Shown here piece by piece: positions 8,526-17,762 of a stretch of 64,000 nt of DNA. The position numbers were made by a program, and so were the translations under genes. This DNA comes from an uncultured bacterium. Lineage in GTDB: Bacteria > Cyanobacteriota > Vampirovibrionia > Gastranaerophilales > Gastranaerophilaceae. Numbering within the stretch: position 1 is the stretch's first letter; every line of letters starts with the position of its first letter. The stretch lies in contig CASFPS010000001.1 in NCBI GenBank assembly GCA_949296355.1, positions 62,001 to 126,000 on the forward strand, read 5' to 3'. Below the pieces are notes generated by a model, which was not told where the DNA came from, searched no databases, and saw only the letters and a program-made list of their open reading frames with translations.

Positions 8526-8750
8526 AATTTTCAAATGGCAAGAGAAAAGCTCGGCGGTCATCTGCCCCCCTTGCGGGGGAAGTACCCGAAAGGGGAAGGG
8601 GGGTGAAAAAATAAAAAATAAAAATTCATCCTCACCCGAATTTCTAAGCTTCGCTCCGAAAGTGAGGTTTGTGAGCGTGGAGCAAATCCAAGACAATGTC
8701 ACGGAGTGACAAAGGGGGGGGGAACTCTTAACGAAGGTATATTAACTCAC
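8526..8750. repeat. Dispersed palindromic repeats between convergent genes
   Basis: GCCCCCCTTGCGGGGGAAGT followed by ACCCGAAAGGGGAAGGGGGG (about 8563-8602) forms nested hairpins. It is followed by CTCACCCGAATTTCTAAGCTTCGCTCCG (split across about 8632-8660) and a G-run at about 8714-8722. The same modules recur at 29.99-30.05 kb. No gene is supported here; short frames through this stretch are translations of the repeat. Confidence 0.75.
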
Positions 8751-8755
8751 GGGCT

Positions 8756-9979
8756 TCAATTAATAATTCCTTCTGCCGCAACAAAAGCCGTTGACCAGGC
8801 GTTCTGGAGATTGAATCCGCCGCAGAAGCCGTCGATATTCAGGACTTCACCTATAAAATAAAGGTTTGGATAATTTTTTGCCTCCATTGTTTTTGGATTA
8901 ATTTCATCTAAATCGACTCCGCCGGCAGTTACAGTTTCTTCGCCTTTGTTTGTACCGGTTATTGTAACTTCAAAGTTATGGATTTTGTTCAGTATATAAT
9001 CTCTTGTTTTACCGTCAATTTTACACGCTTTTATATCAGCAAGCTCCCCGAGAAAACTTTTTGCAAAATTTGCCGGAAAGATTTCCGCTAATATATTTTT
9101 TAAATCTTTGCGGGGATAGGTATTTAAAAGTTCCTGCAGGTTAAATTCTTGAGGATAAAGGTCAAAGCTTAGTTTATAAGGGAATTTTTCTCCGGCTTTT
9201 ATCGAAGAAATTGTATAAGCCAATGGTCCGGAGATTCCGAAATGCGTAAAAAGCAAGTCGTCTTTGATATTCATATCTCCGGATAAAACATTTTTAAGGA
9301 CAATACCGGAAGGTATTTTTATATCGCAATTAAGCCCGACAAGCGAAGGCTTTGGCTCAATTATATTAATATTTAAATTTTTGAGAATATTAAAAGATGA
9401 TTTTCCGCCAATAGAGACAACTACTTGGGGAAACCACCATCGGCTGCACTCCTTCCCCTTATGGGGAAGGTTGGGATGGGGTACAGAATTTACGGTTACG
9501 GATGCGGGTGAGGGGTTCTCGGTTGTAATTCTATATCCGCCCTCAATAACCTCAATTCCGGTAACTTTTTCTTTAACAAATTCCGCTTTTTTAATTTTCT
9601 CCAGAATCTTTTCTCTAACCTTTTTTGCACTGTTAGATTCAGGGAAAATCCTTCCGTTTTTCTGTATGTATGTGGGAATATCTAATTCCTCAAACAGGGA
9701 AATTGTATCACAGGTGGAAAATTTTGAAAAAACAGAGTACAAAAACTTTTCACCTCTCGGGTAATTTTTTGCAAGTTCTTTAAAATCATATTCAGCATGC
9801 GCAAGATTGCATCTCCCGCCGCCAGTCGGCAAAAGTGTCCTTAAAGGGGCTGAAAAATCAAACAGAGTTACCTCAAGACCGGCTTTTAATAAAAAATACG
9901 CACATATGCACCCCGAAGCACCGGAGCCTATTATTGCAATTCTGCGTGATTTATTTGAGAATACATCAGTCCCAGACAT
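8756..9979 (-). CDS. BaiN/HI0933-type FAD-dependent oxidoreductase with an in-frame repeat insert
   Basis: This 407-residue flavoprotein has the dinucleotide-binding motif IGSGASG (17-23), GGGRCNL (53-59) and a C-terminal FAD segment (LYFIGEVLNIDGFCGGFNLQ, with GGFN near 390). This places it in the HI0933 / BaiN / YhiN family of NAD(P)/FAD-dependent oxidoreductases, whose physiological reaction is mostly unknown. Residues 155-184 (PSPASVTVNSVPHPNLPHKG...) do not fit the family. They are the translation of a dispersed intergenic repeat sitting in frame just before the conserved VVVSIGGKSS strand. Its start overlaps the folK stop by 14 nt, so the two form one transcription unit. Confidence 0.88.
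   Translation of the reverse strand: MSGTDVFSNKSRRIAIIGSGASGCICAYFLLKAGLEVTLFDFSAPLRTLLPTGGGRCNLAHAEYDFKELAKNYPRGEKFLYSVFSKFSTCDTISLFEELDIPTYIQKNGRIFPESNSAKKVREKILEKIKKAEFVKEKVTGIEVIEGGYRITTENPSPASVTVNSVPHPNLPHKGKECSRWWFPQVVVSIGGKSSFNILKNLNINIIEPKPSLVGLNCDIKIPSGIVLKNVLSGDMNIKDDLLFTHFGISGPLAYTISSIKAGEKFPYKLSFDLYPQEFNLQELLNTYPRKDLKNILAEIFPANFAKSFLGELADIKACKIDGKTRDYILNKIHNFEVTITGTNKGEETVTAGGVDLDEINPKTMEAKNYPNLYFIGEVLNIDGFCGGFNLQNAWSTAFVAAEGIIN
9428..9517. repeat. Dispersed repeat inserted in frame within the flavoprotein gene
   Basis: The stretch contains CTTCCCCTTATGGGGAAGG followed by TTGGGATGGGGT, then ACGGATGCGGGTGAGGGG. These are the same modules as in the gaps at about 7130, 13880, 29920, 33340 and 35340. 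It adds about 30 codons without breaking the frame. Confidence 0.85.
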
Positions 9980-10496
9980 TTACCCCTCTTGTACCGTATA
10001 GTACAACCATTTCAGGGTTTTCAAGCTCATCATAAAGTTCTGTAACTGTTTTTTTGAAGAGCGGATGAATAAAGTCCTGCGCAATTTCAAGCATCGGTAC
10101 CATAAGAAATGCTCTCTTGTGGAAAAATTTGTGCGGAATTGTTAAATCCGGCGTGTTAATAATTTTGTCATCATAAAACAAAATATCAATATCAATGGTT
10201 CTGTCTTTATAAATCTTTTTTCCGTCCGGAGAAACTGCTCTTTCACCTCTTCCCAATTGCGTCTCAATTCTTTTGCACTCTCTGAGAAGTTCCTCCGGAG
10301 AAAGTGTTGTAGAAATCTGTACAACAGCGTTAACAAACCAGTTTTCGGAATTCATCTGCCACGGTTCGGATTCGTAAAAAGATGAAGTGGCAACAATTTT
10401 TATTTCCGGAACAGCGCTTAAAAGGCTGGTTGCCTGCTGGAGATAACCAACTCTGTCGCCTAAATTTGAGCCTAATGATAAATAAACTATTGCCAT
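9966..10496 (-). CDS. folK: 2-amino-4-hydroxy-6-hydroxymethyldihydropteridine pyrophosphokinase
   Basis: HPPK transfers pyrophosphate from ATP to 6-hydroxymethyl-7,8-dihydropterin in folate synthesis, in the cytosol. The 176-residue protein shows the family start YLSLGSNLGDR (5-15), the FYESEPW segment (40-46), the RGERAVSPDGKKIYKDRTIDIDIL region with the metal-binding D-x-D pair, and IPHKFFHKRAFLMVPMLEI. Length is normal. No other folate genes are adjacent; instead it leads into the flavoprotein gene with overlapping ends. Confidence 0.95.
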   Translation of the reverse strand: MAIVYLSLGSNLGDRVGYLQQATSLLSAVPEIKIVATSSFYESEPWQMNSENWFVNAVVQISTTLSPEELLRECKRIETQLGRGERAVSPDGKKIYKDRTIDIDILFYDDKIINTPDLTIPHKFFHKRAFLMVPMLEIAQDFIHPLFKKTVTELYDELENPEMVVLYGTRGVNVWD

Positions 10497-10531
10497 AACT
10501 CAATTGTACCTTTATTTAACGCAAAATGTCA

Positions 10532-10564
10532 ATAAAAAAGACCCACTTTTGCGGGTCTTTTTTA
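10532..10564 (-). terminator. Rho-independent terminator after rpmE
   Basis: AAAAGACCCGCAAAAGTGGGTCTTTTTT, read on minus, forms a GC-rich stem with flanking A and T tracts, 22 nt past the rpmE stop. It separates rpmE from folK. Confidence 0.88.
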
Positions 10565-10585
10565 CGTAAAATCTTAACAAAACTA

Positions 10586-10786
10586 TTACTTGTTGCCGTA
10601 ACGTTTTTTGAATCTTTCAACACGTCCTTCAGAGTCAAGAATTTTTTGCTGACCTGTATAGAACGGGTGGCAGTTTGAACAAATTTCAACTGTAAGATTG
10701 TCTACAACAGAACCTGTTTCGATTTCGTTACCGCAAACACATTTGATAACAGTTTTTTTATAATCTGGATGGATACCATCTTTCAT
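10586..10786 (-). CDS. rpmE: 50S ribosomal protein L31, zinc-binding type
   Basis: This 66-residue protein has the L31 pattern MKDGIHPDY and the [10 protein letters not shown] motif. Cysteines at 16, 18, 36 and 39 (CVC and CSNC) mark the zinc-binding form. L31 bridges the two ribosomal subunits. It is a single-gene unit on the strand opposite to the S10 cluster and has its own terminator. Confidence 0.95.
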   Translation of the reverse strand: MKDGIHPDYKKTVIKCVCGNEIETGSVVDNLTVEICSNCHPFYTGQQKILDSEGRVERFKKRYGNK

Positions 10787-11345
10787 AATAACCTACTTTC
10801 TGTTTTTCAAGATTCCAAACTTGATAAATAATATTCGACCAAGTAATATTCTAAGCTGCTAAAAAATAATTATCAAGTAGTTTATTGGTAAACATTTGTA
10901 AATTTTAGGTTTTTTGCTTAAACAAGCAAAGAAGTTCAGTTGTACAGTAGTGCGGCGTTTGCTCCACAAAATTTAAACAAAAAGGGTTAAGATTTACACA
11001 ATGCTTGTGGAGCAAGCTCCACACTACTAAGCTACTAAGCTAAGCTCGGAAATATAGATCGGGCTTTAGCCCGACAATAATTAAATGGATTGCCGCAAAA
11101 ATCAAAGATGTTTTTGCAATGACGCCAAACTAGTAAGTTTAACCGACAAGTCTAAATATTTACCCCCCCCCCCCCGCAATGACGCCAAACTGGTAAGTTC
11201 AGCCTATTATTTTGAAATAAAGACAGACATTCATGTGTAGGGTGGGAAAAGCGTCAGCGTTCCCACCGGAATAAAAAATATTGCGCTTTAGCCCGACAAT
11301 AATTCTGCCGGTCGAATATTAATCCGAGAAATGTAAATTTTTGTA
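10787..11345. repeat. Repeat-rich spacer upstream of the S10 cluster, with a C-tract
   Basis: No gene is seen. The spacer contains GTGGAGCAAGCTCCACACTA (about 11004-11023) and GGGCTTTAGCCCGACAAT (about 11062-11079, repeated near 11284-11301). Two CAATGACGCCAAACT direct repeats (about 11117 and 11177) flank AATATTTA plus a run of 13 C (11163-11175). These are modules of the same dispersed family found across the window. Confidence 0.75.
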
Positions 11346-11376
11346 AAACTTCAAAAAAGGAATCCATTATTCCCTG

Positions 11377-11405
11377 TTGACACTGAATTTTGTTTGAAAT
11401 AATAT
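11377..11405 (+). promoter_or_regulatory. Sigma70-type promoter of the S10 ribosomal cluster
   Basis: A perfect TTGACA, a 17-nt spacer and TAATAT lie about 105 nt before rpsJ. It is the best -35/-10 match I found in the window. A possible second -10 (TGCTATAGT) lies about 10 nt further on. Confidence 0.85.
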
Positions 11406-11510
11406 TGAAATGCTATAGTCGAATGTAATAGCCGGATTGCGGTAGAAAAAGGTTTTTACTACGTTAAGCAGTTCGAATTTGTTAATACATAAAACATAAA
11501 GGAATTAAAA

Positions 11511-11828
11511 ATGACAACAGCTAAAAGACAAAGAATTAGAGTTTGTTTGAGATCATACGAACACAAATTAGTTGATGTATCAGCTGAAAAAATCGTAGAA
11601 ACAGCAAAAAGAACAGACGCTAAAGTAGCAGGTCCTATTCCTTTACCTACAAAAAGACGTATCTATTGTGTATTGCGTTCACCGCACGTTGACAAAAAGT
11701 CAAGAGAACATTTTGAAATACGTACACATAAACGCATTATCGATATTTACGAACCTACTCAACAGACAACTGAAGAGTTGAGCAGGTTAGACTTACCGGC
11801 TGGTGTTGATATTGAAGTTAAGCTGTAA
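11511..11828 (+). CDS. rpsJ: 30S ribosomal protein S10
   Basis: This 105-residue S10 has the conserved [15 protein letters not shown] start, the [35 protein letters not shown] core and the IDIYEPT segment. S10 sits in the 30S head and also serves as the NusE antitermination factor. It is the first gene of the plus-strand cluster, behind a strong promoter, a leader of about 100 nt and an AAAGGAATT ribosome binding site. No tuf or fusA precedes it; L31 and repeats do. Confidence 0.97.
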   Translation: MTTAKRQRIRVCLRSYEHKLVDVSAEKIVETAKRTDAKVAGPIPLPTKRRIYCVLRSPHVDKKSREHFEIRTHKRIIDIYEPTQQTTEELSRLDLPAGVDIEVKL

Positions 11829-12068
11829 GGCTTAGTTTGCCCTCGCTCCTTGCGGGAGAGGTGTAACACCACAAATTGAAAACTTAATAAGCATTATGCA
11901 TATAATGTGAACTACAGCGTCAGGTAAGGCGTGGGAGCGGATAAATAAAAATTTATCTGACAAAGCTCCAAAAGGTAAAGTAAAGGCAGTAGCGCTCGCA
12001 AGATGAAAGGCATAACAGTACAAACGGATTAGCTTCCGTGAGTATTTATGTCGGAAAGGAATAAACAC
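11829..12068. repeat. S10-L3 spacer with a dispersed repeat
   Basis: The 240-nt gap between two co-directional ribosomal genes begins with CCTCGCTCCTTGCGGGAGAGG, a member of the CTCGCCCC-TTGTGGGAG-AGGG palindromic family. The rest shows no coding frame I trust and no clear promoter. A gap this long between rpsJ and rplC is unusual. Confidence 0.6.
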
Positions 12069-12704
12069 ATGACATTAGGTGTAATAGGTAAAAAGTTAGG
12101 GATGACACAAATCTTTGATTCAGAAGGTTTGGCAGTTCCTGTTACAGTAATCAAGGTTGACTCAATAGTAGTTACTCAGGTAAAAACTGTTGAAACTGAT
12201 GGTTACAATGCTATACAGGTCGGTACAATTCCGGCTAAGGAAAAACATTTAACAAAAGCCGAATTAGGTCATTTCAAGAAAAACGGTTTAAACAACTACA
12301 GACACTTACAGGAATTCAGAGTTGAAAATCCTGCTGATTTCAAAGTAGGTCAGGAAATTGATTTATCAGTTTTGAACGATGTACAGAAAGTTGATGTAAC
12401 CGGAACTTCTATAGGTAAAGGTTTTCAGGGTACAGTAAAAAGATGGAACTTCGGCAGAGGACCTATGGCTCACGGTTCTAAGAACCACAGAGAACCTGGT
12501 TCAATCGGTGCAGGTACAACTCCTAGCCGTGTTATCAAAGGCAAAAGAATGGCAGGTAACATGGGTAACGAAAGAGTTACAATTACTAAGCTTAAATTAG
12601 TAAAAGTTGATTCAGAAAACGGCTTAGTATTAATCAAAGGTTCAGTTCCTGGCTGCGAAGGCAGATTGGTAACAATCGTTCCAAGCCGCACAAAATGGAA
12701 CTAA
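12069..12704 (+). CDS. rplC: 50S ribosomal protein L3
   Basis: This 211-residue L3 starts at MTLGVIGKKLGMTQIF, chosen over an upstream in-frame ATG because GGAAAGGAAT lies just ahead and the family begins this way. It has the GTSIGKGFQGTVKRW loop and the GSIGAGTTPSRVIKGKRMAGNMG signature that reaches towards the peptidyl transferase centre. L3 is an early 50S assembly protein. Length is normal. Confidence 0.97.
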   Translation: MTLGVIGKKLGMTQIFDSEGLAVPVTVIKVDSIVVTQVKTVETDGYNAIQVGTIPAKEKHLTKAELGHFKKNGLNNYRHLQEFRVENPADFKVGQEIDLSVLNDVQKVDVTGTSIGKGFQGTVKRWNFGRGPMAHGSKNHREPGSIGAGTTPSRVIKGKRMAGNMGNERVTITKLKLVKVDSENGLVLIKGSVPGCEGRLVTIVPSRTKWN

Positions 12705-12890
12705 CTTTAATGTTACCCTCGCCCCATGTGGGAGAGGGACGCATTTCAAGTTGAGCTGAGGCGAAACTTAGAAATTCGGGTGAGGGGTCAAATCCTTACA
12801 GCACGACAGAAAAGTCACAAAAATCCCGGCTTGCCATATAAAACGGGAAACCGAAAGGGGTAAGAGGAAGTCAGAAATTAAATAAGGAAA
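12705..12890. repeat. L3-L4 spacer with a dispersed palindromic repeat
   Basis: CCTCGCCCCATGTGGGAGAGGG (about 12717-12738) and GAAATTCGGGTGAGGGGT (about 12771-12788) are the two halves of the composite repeat also seen at 13.84, 23.05 and 35.29 kb. No gene is visible. Confidence 0.75.
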
Positions 12891-12897
12891 TAAAACA

Positions 12898-13524
12898 ATG
12901 TCAAAACAATTATTAAATACAAACGGTGAAAAATTAGGTGAAATCACATTAAACGAAGCTGTTTTCGGTGTAGAACCAAATTTACACGTTATGCATTTAG
13001 CATTAAGAAGACAGTTAAATAATGCAAGACAGGGTTCTGCTTGCGCTAAAACAAGAGCAGAAGTATCAGGCGGCGGTAAAAAGCCTTGGAAACAAAAAGG
13101 TACAGGTCGTGCAAGAGCAGGTTCTTTAAGATCACCTCTCTTTGCAGGCGGCGGTGTTATCTTTGGACCAAAACCCAGAAGTTATGAAATTAATATGCCG
13201 CAGAAAGCAAGAAAACTTGCTTTAAAATCAGCATTATCTGCAAGAGAAGAACAGTTGGTAGTTGTAAAAGACTTTTCAGCTATTACTGAACCTAAGACAA
13301 AATTAATGGCAGGTATTATCAAGTCATTAAATTTAACAGGTAAAATTCTTGTTATCGCTGATACAATGGCAGAAGAAAATAAATATTTAAGTTTGGCAGC
13401 AGGTAATATTCCTTCAGTAAAATTATTATTACCTTCAAACTTAAACGTAAAGGACTTACTTGAAGCTGATTTCGTTGTAATGACAGAAAAAGCTGTAAAT
13501 GATGTTACAGAAAGGTTGCAATAA
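12898..13524 (+). CDS. rplD: 50S ribosomal protein L4
   Basis: This 208-residue L4 has the RQGSACAKTRAEVSGGGKKPWKQKGTGRARAGSLRSPLFAGGG region, the extended loop that lines the exit tunnel. The GVIFGPKPR segment follows. In E. coli L4 also represses its own operon; whether that holds here is unknown. The stop overlaps the rplW start (TAATG), which couples the two genes. Confidence 0.97.
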   Translation: MSKQLLNTNGEKLGEITLNEAVFGVEPNLHVMHLALRRQLNNARQGSACAKTRAEVSGGGKKPWKQKGTGRARAGSLRSPLFAGGGVIFGPKPRSYEINMPQKARKLALKSALSAREEQLVVVKDFSAITEPKTKLMAGIIKSLNLTGKILVIADTMAEENKYLSLAAGNIPSVKLLLPSNLNVKDLLEADFVVMTEKAVNDVTERLQ

Positions 13525-13832
13525 TGAGTAAAGAAAGAAGAAATATCGAAAAGTTATACGATGTAATCAAGAAACCGATTATAACTGAAAAATCAATGAT
13601 GGCAACAGCTTTGGGTAAATATACTTTTGAAGTACAAAAAGATGCAACAAAAGTTGAAATTGCACAGGCTGTAGAGTTGGCTTTCCCTGGCAGAAAAGTT
13701 AAGAAAGTTCAGACAGTTTACATGCCGTCACACGAAAAAAGAATGGGTCTTAAATTTGGTAGAACAGATTCTTCTAAGAAGGCAATTGTTACAATAGAAG
13801 GCGATCCAATCGAAGAATTAACTGCAATATAG
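13524..13832 (+). CDS. rplW: 50S ribosomal protein L23
   Basis: This 102-residue L23 has the YDVIKKPIITEKSM start, the KYTFEVQKDATKVEIAQAVELAF core and the KKVQTVYMPS segment. L23 lies at the exit of the peptide tunnel and docks trigger factor and SRP. It is translationally coupled to rplD by a TAATG overlap. Confidence 0.97.
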   Translation: MSKERRNIEKLYDVIKKPIITEKSMMATALGKYTFEVQKDATKVEIAQAVELAFPGRKVKKVQTVYMPSHEKRMGLKFGRTDSSKKAIVTIEGDPIEELTAI

Positions 13833-13945
13833 CAGTTAATCACCTCGCCCCTTGCGGGAGAGGGCGCAGCCGTTCTTGAGCTTGGCGAAAGTTACGGATG
13901 CGGGTGAGGGGTTAAACTCTCAGAATATAAAAAAGATAATTATAG
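13833..13945. repeat. L23-L2 spacer with the composite palindromic repeat
   Basis: CCTCGCCCCTTGCGGGAGAGG (about 13842-13862) is followed by GTTACGGATGCGGGTGAGGGG (about 13891-13911). The same pair of modules occurs at 12.7, 23.05, 30.15 and 35.3 kb. Confidence 0.8.
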
Positions 13946-13958
13946 GAGAAAATATAAA

Positions 13959-14786
13959 ATGGCAATTCGTAAAATTAATCCGACATCTCCGGGACAAAGA
14001 GGTATGACAAAGAGTGATTATCAAGAAATCACTACATCAACTCCTGAAAAATCTTTATTGAAGAAATTAAACAAGACAGCCGGCAGAAACAATACCGGTA
14101 GAATAACTTGTCGTCACAAAGGCGGCGGCGTAAAGCAAGCTTATCGTATAATTGACTTCAAAAGAGAAAAATTCGGAATCCCTGCAACAGTTAAAACTAT
14201 TGAATACGATCCAAACAGAAACGTAAGAATTTCATTAGTTTTCTATGCAGACGGTGAAAAGAGATATATCTTAACTCCGGAAGGTTTGAACGTAGGCGAC
14301 GTAATCGTAAGCGGACCGGAAGCTGCAATTCAGACAGGTAATGCTTTACCGTTAGAATTAATTCCATTAGGTACAATTGTTCATAATATTGAACTTGAAC
14401 CCGGAAGAGGCGGTAAAATGGTTCGTTCAGCAGGCAACTTCGCTCAGGTTATGGCAAAAGAAGGAAACTATGTAACAATTAAACTTCCTTCAGGTGAAAT
14501 GAGAATGGTAAGAAAAGAATGCATGGCAACAGTTGGTACTTTAGGCAATGCTGAATTCAAAAACTTATCAATCGGTAAAGCCGGCAGAAAGAGATATATG
14601 GGCGTAAGACCAACAGTAAGAGGTGTTACAATGAACCCTTGCGATCACCCTCACGGTGGTGGTGAAGGTAAAACAGGTCCTGGCGGACATCCTAAGACAC
14701 CTTGGGGTAAACCTGCTCTTGGCTATAAGACAAGAAAACAAGGTAAAGCGTCTGACAAATTAATCGTAAGAAGACGTAAAAAGTAA
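13959..14786 (+). CDS. rplB: 50S ribosomal protein L2
   Basis: This 275-residue L2 has the [20 protein letters not shown] start and the [20 protein letters not shown] and HPHGGGEGK blocks, with the conserved histidine region next to the peptidyl transferase centre. Length matches the family. A GGAGAAAAT ribosome binding site precedes the ATG. Confidence 0.98.
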   Translation: MAIRKINPTSPGQRGMTKSDYQEITTSTPEKSLLKKLNKTAGRNNTGRITCRHKGGGVKQAYRIIDFKREKFGIPATVKTIEYDPNRNVRISLVFYADGEKRYILTPEGLNVGDVIVSGPEAAIQTGNALPLELIPLGTIVHNIELEPGRGGKMVRSAGNFAQVMAKEGNYVTIKLPSGEMRMVRKECMATVGTLGNAEFKNLSIGKAGRKRYMGVRPTVRGVTMNPCDHPHGGGEGKTGPGGHPKTPWGKPALGYKTRKQGKASDKLIVRRRKK

Positions 14787-14894
14787 AATTATAAGCAAAA
14801 TTGGTTGGGGTAAATTAAACTCAAATATATTTACCCCCCCTAGCAAAAATAAAAATTTTCAAACATTAATACAAATATATAAAAGGAGAAATTA
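14787..14894. repeat. L2-S19 spacer with GGGGTAAAT / ATTTACCCC inverted pair
   Basis: TTGGGGTAAATTAAACTC and AATATATTTACCCCCC (about 14803-14839) can form a hairpin. ATTTACCCC is the edge module shared by many repeats in this window. Confidence 0.55.
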
Positions 14895-15176
14895 ATGGCA
14901 CGTTCATTAAAAAAGGGCCCATACGTAGAAGAAGCTCTTCAAAAGAAAATTAACAAAATGAATGAAAATTCAGAAAAGAAGGTTGTTAAGACTTGGTCAA
15001 GAGCATCCATGATTATTCCTGATATGTTGGGACATACAATTGCGGTACACAACGGCAAAACACATGTTCCTGTATACGTAACAGAACAAATGATTGGACA
15101 CAAGTTGGGTGAATTTGCGCCTACAAGAATGTACAGAGGGCACGCAGGTTCTGATAAGACAGCAAAAAGAAAATAG
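14895..15176 (+). CDS. rpsS: 30S ribosomal protein S19
   Basis: This 93-residue S19 has [58 protein letters not shown] and the basic tail. S19 contacts S13 and the A-site region of the 30S head. AAAAGGAG precedes the start. Confidence 0.97.
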   Translation: MARSLKKGPYVEEALQKKINKMNENSEKKVVKTWSRASMIIPDMLGHTIAVHNGKTHVPVYVTEQMIGHKLGEFAPTRMYRGHAGSDKTAKRK

Positions 15177-15228
15177 TCTGTACGAATTTTTGATTAAGAA
15201 TTAATTAAAAAATATAAGGAAAATAAAA

Positions 15229-15567
15229 ATGGAAGCTAAAGCAAGACAAACAAACATAAAAATGACAGCAAGAAAACTTCGCAGAGTAATCAACGAAGTA
15301 AGAGGTAAGGCTGTTAATGACGCTCTTGATATGTTACGTTTTATGCCGTATTTTGCAGCCAGAGTTGTTGAAAAGAACTTGAAGGCAGCTGCTGCAAACG
15401 CTTTTGAAAAAGCCGGCGTAAAAGCTGACGCCCTCAAAGTTTCTGAAATCTTTGCGGATGAGAGCGTAACATACAAAAGAGGTAAACCAAGAGCACAAGG
15501 TCGTATATACAGAAGACTCAAACGTACATCTCACCTCACAATTAAAGTTAGTGACGCAGTAAAATAG
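15229..15567 (+). CDS. rplV: 50S ribosomal protein L22
   Basis: This 112-residue L22 has the [28 protein letters not shown] start and the [15 protein letters not shown]-like beta-hairpin (here [15 protein letters not shown]) that narrows the exit tunnel. It lies 52 nt after rpsS and 13 nt before rpsC. Confidence 0.97.
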   Translation: MEAKARQTNIKMTARKLRRVINEVRGKAVNDALDMLRFMPYFAARVVEKNLKAAAANAFEKAGVKADALKVSEIFADESVTYKRGKPRAQGRIYRRLKRTSHLTIKVSDAVK

Positions 15568-15580
15568 AGGAAATAAGGAA

Positions 15581-16312
15581 ATGGGACAAAAAACACATCC
15601 AACCGGATTTAGAGTAGGTATAATCAGACCTTGGTCAAGTACTTGGTACGCTAAGATTAAAGATTATGCTGAATTTGTAGCAGAAGATGCTAAGATTAGA
15701 AAATTTATTAAGAAAAAACTATATGCAGCAGGTGTTGCAGATATTTTGATTGATAGAAAATCTCAGAGCACTACAATTACCGTTGTAACTGCAAAACCTG
15801 GTATTGTAGTAGGCAGAGGCGGTCAAGGTATTGAAGAATTAAAGAATGAAGTATCAAAATATTTGGGTAAACAGGTAATCATCAATGTGGTTGAAGTAGC
15901 CAGAATTGATGTCGATGCTTTATTGGTAGCAGAATCAGTAGCACAACAGCTTGAAAAACGTATTCCGTTCAGACGTGCAATGAAGCAGGCTATGCAGAGA
16001 ACAATGAGAGCCGGCGCTCAAGGTATCAAAATTATGGTATCCGGTCGTTTAGGCGGTGCTGAAATTGCAAGAAGCGAATGGGCAAAAGAAGGAAGAATTC
16101 CTCTTCAAACTCTCAGAGCTGATGTTGACTACGGTTTCACTGAAGCAGACACTATTATGGGTAAGATTGGTGTTAAGGTTTGGATTTTCAAAGGCAACTT
16201 GATGCCGGGTGAAAAAGCAGACATGAACATTAAATCAAAAAGCTCAAAAGATTCATCAGGCGAACGTTTTAGCGGCAGACGCGGTAAACGTAAACCTGTA
16301 GAAACAAAATAA
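15581..16312 (+). CDS. rpsC: 30S ribosomal protein S3
   Basis: This 243-residue S3 has the [18 protein letters not shown] start, the KH domain with [12 protein letters not shown] (GxxG loop about 86-89), and the C-terminal [13 protein letters not shown] and [12 protein letters not shown] blocks. S3 lines the mRNA entry site and contributes to helicase activity. The basic C-terminal tail is somewhat extended. Confidence 0.97.
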   Translation: MGQKTHPTGFRVGIIRPWSSTWYAKIKDYAEFVAEDAKIRKFIKKKLYAAGVADILIDRKSQSTTITVVTAKPGIVVGRGGQGIEELKNEVSKYLGKQVIINVVEVARIDVDALLVAESVAQQLEKRIPFRRAMKQAMQRTMRAGAQGIKIMVSGRLGGAEIARSEWAKEGRIPLQTLRADVDYGFTEADTIMGKIGVKVWIFKGNLMPGEKADMNIKSKSSKDSSGERFSGRRGKRKPVETK

Positions 16313-16335
16313 GAAAATAACAGGAGAAAATTATA

Positions 16336-16749
16336 ATGTTAATGCCAAAAAAGACAAAATACCGCAAGATGATGAAAGGTAGAATGAAAGGTACTGAAAC
16401 AAGAGGTACCGAGTTTGAATTTGGTCGTTACGCGCTTAAGGCACTTGAACCCGGCTGGATTACAAGCCGTCAGATAGAAGCTGCAAGACGTGCTATGACC
16501 CGTGAAATCAAACGTGGCGGTAACGTTTGGATTAAAATATTCCCGGATAAACCGATTACTGCAAAACCTGCTGAAACTCGTATGGGTTCAGGTAAAGGTA
16601 ACGTTGAATACTGGGTATCAGTTGTAAAACCAAATAGAATTTTATTTGAACTCGATTATTTTGACAGATCTGTTGCTATTAATGCTTTAGAATTAGCAGC
16701 ACAGAAACTTCCTATCAAGGTTAAAATAATTGAAAAAGAATCTGTATAA
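16336..16749 (+). CDS. rplP: 50S ribosomal protein L16
   Basis: This 137-residue L16 has [19 protein letters not shown], the [26 protein letters not shown] block and the RMGSGKG loop. L16 organises the A-site tRNA elbow and 50S maturation. Preceded by AGGAGAAA. Confidence 0.97.
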   Translation: MLMPKKTKYRKMMKGRMKGTETRGTEFEFGRYALKALEPGWITSRQIEAARRAMTREIKRGGNVWIKIFPDKPITAKPAETRMGSGKGNVEYWVSVVKPNRILFELDYFDRSVAINALELAAQKLPIKVKIIEKESV

Positions 16750-16774
16750 AATAATAAATTAAGGAAAAATAAAA

Positions 16775-16972
16775 ATGAAATTAAGTGAAATGCGTGAAAA
16801 GACAGTTGAAGAATTAAACCAATTTGTTGAAGATTCTAAAAAACAATTACTTAATTTTAGAATACAAAAATCTATGCATAAATTAGAAAATACTGCAGAG
16901 ATTTCTAAAACAAAACGTTTAATTGCTCAAGCAAAGACTGTAATAAAAGAAAAAGAGGTGGCAAATGCCTAA
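16775..16972 (+). CDS. rpmC: 50S ribosomal protein L29
   Basis: This 65-residue two-helix protein has MKLSEMREKTVEELNQFVEDSK and LLNFRIQKSMHKLENTAEI followed by a KRLIAQAKTVI helix, matching L29. It sits by the tunnel exit beside L23. Its end overlaps the rpsQ start by 8 nt. Confidence 0.96.
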   Translation: MKLSEMREKTVEELNQFVEDSKKQLLNFRIQKSMHKLENTAEISKTKRLIAQAKTVIKEKEVANA

Positions 16973-17210
16973 GAAAGAAAAACAAGGTGTAGTTATAAGT
17001 GACAAAATGGATAAGACTGTTGTCGTAAAAGTTGCGTCATATGATCCACACCCTAAATATAAGAAAATTATCGAATCAAACAAAAACTACAAAGCTCATG
17101 ATGAAAAGAATGAATGCGGAATTGGTGATATAGTCAGAATTATTGAATCAAAACCTATTTCAGGAAGCAAAAGATGGGTTGTAGAATCTATCGTTGAAAA
17201 AGCTAAGTAG
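16965..17210 (+). CDS. rpsQ: 30S ribosomal protein S17
   Basis: This 81-residue OB-fold protein has GVVISDKMDKTVVVKVASYDPHPKYKKI and KNYKAHDEKNECGIGDIVRIIESKPISGSKRW, which is S17. It is an early 30S assembly protein. The start overlaps rpmC and an AAAGAGGTGG ribosome binding site lies inside the rpmC end. Confidence 0.97.
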   Translation: MPKKEKQGVVISDKMDKTVVVKVASYDPHPKYKKIIESNKNYKAHDEKNECGIGDIVRIIESKPISGSKRWVVESIVEKAK

Positions 17211-17361
17211 TTTGGAAAGTGACGAAGTGATTAAGTGACCGAGGACAATTTGTTACTTACACAGAAATCACGCAGACATCATTATTTAATAAATAATGCG
17301 CTGTAAAAGAATGTAGGCTCAGGGTACAAGCCCGGGGCAATAAGATAAAAGGAAAAGAAAA
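17211..17361. repeat. S17-L14 spacer with an AGTGAC-type heptad tandem
   Basis: GAAAGTGACGAAGTGATTAAGTGACCG (17215-17241) resembles the tandem at about 6210-6240. The remainder shows no gene or promoter. Confidence 0.5.
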
Positions 17362-17730
17362 ATGATACAACAAGAAACAAGATTGGTAGTAGCAGATAAT
17401 ACAGGTGCTAAAGAATTATTAGTTATTCGTGTTATGGGAAGCTCCAATAAGAAATTTGCGGCTGTAGGTGATGTTGTTGTTGCAACTGTAAAGGATGCAA
17501 CTCCAAATATGACAGTCAAAAAATCTGAAGTTGTAAAAGCAGTTATCGTAAGAACAAAACACGATATCAAACGTGCTGACGGTTCTGTAATCAGATTTGA
17601 TGAAAATGCGGCTGTAATTATCAACAAAGACGGAAACCCTCGCGGTACCCGTGTATTTGGACCTGTAGCAAGAGAACTCAGAGACAAGAACTTTATGAAG
17701 ATTGTTTCTCTTGCACCTGAGGTTATATAA
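17362..17730 (+). CDS. rplN: 50S ribosomal protein L14
   Basis: This 122-residue L14 has [20 protein letters not shown], the [15 protein letters not shown] block, [16 protein letters not shown] and [13 protein letters not shown]. It forms an inter-subunit bridge and binds the silencing factor RsfS. Length is exactly the family's. Confidence 0.98.
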   Translation: MIQQETRLVVADNTGAKELLVIRVMGSSNKKFAAVGDVVVATVKDATPNMTVKKSEVVKAVIVRTKHDIKRADGSVIRFDENAAVIINKDGNPRGTRVFGPVARELRDKNFMKIVSLAPEVI

Positions 17731-17762
17731 TTAATCCAAAATGTAAACGGAGAATAATAAAA

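Noticed and set aside
11832-12068. Minus-strand frame in the S10-L3 spacer
   Set aside because: It lies across the spacer against the direction of the operon and is made partly of a repeat; no ribosome binding site.
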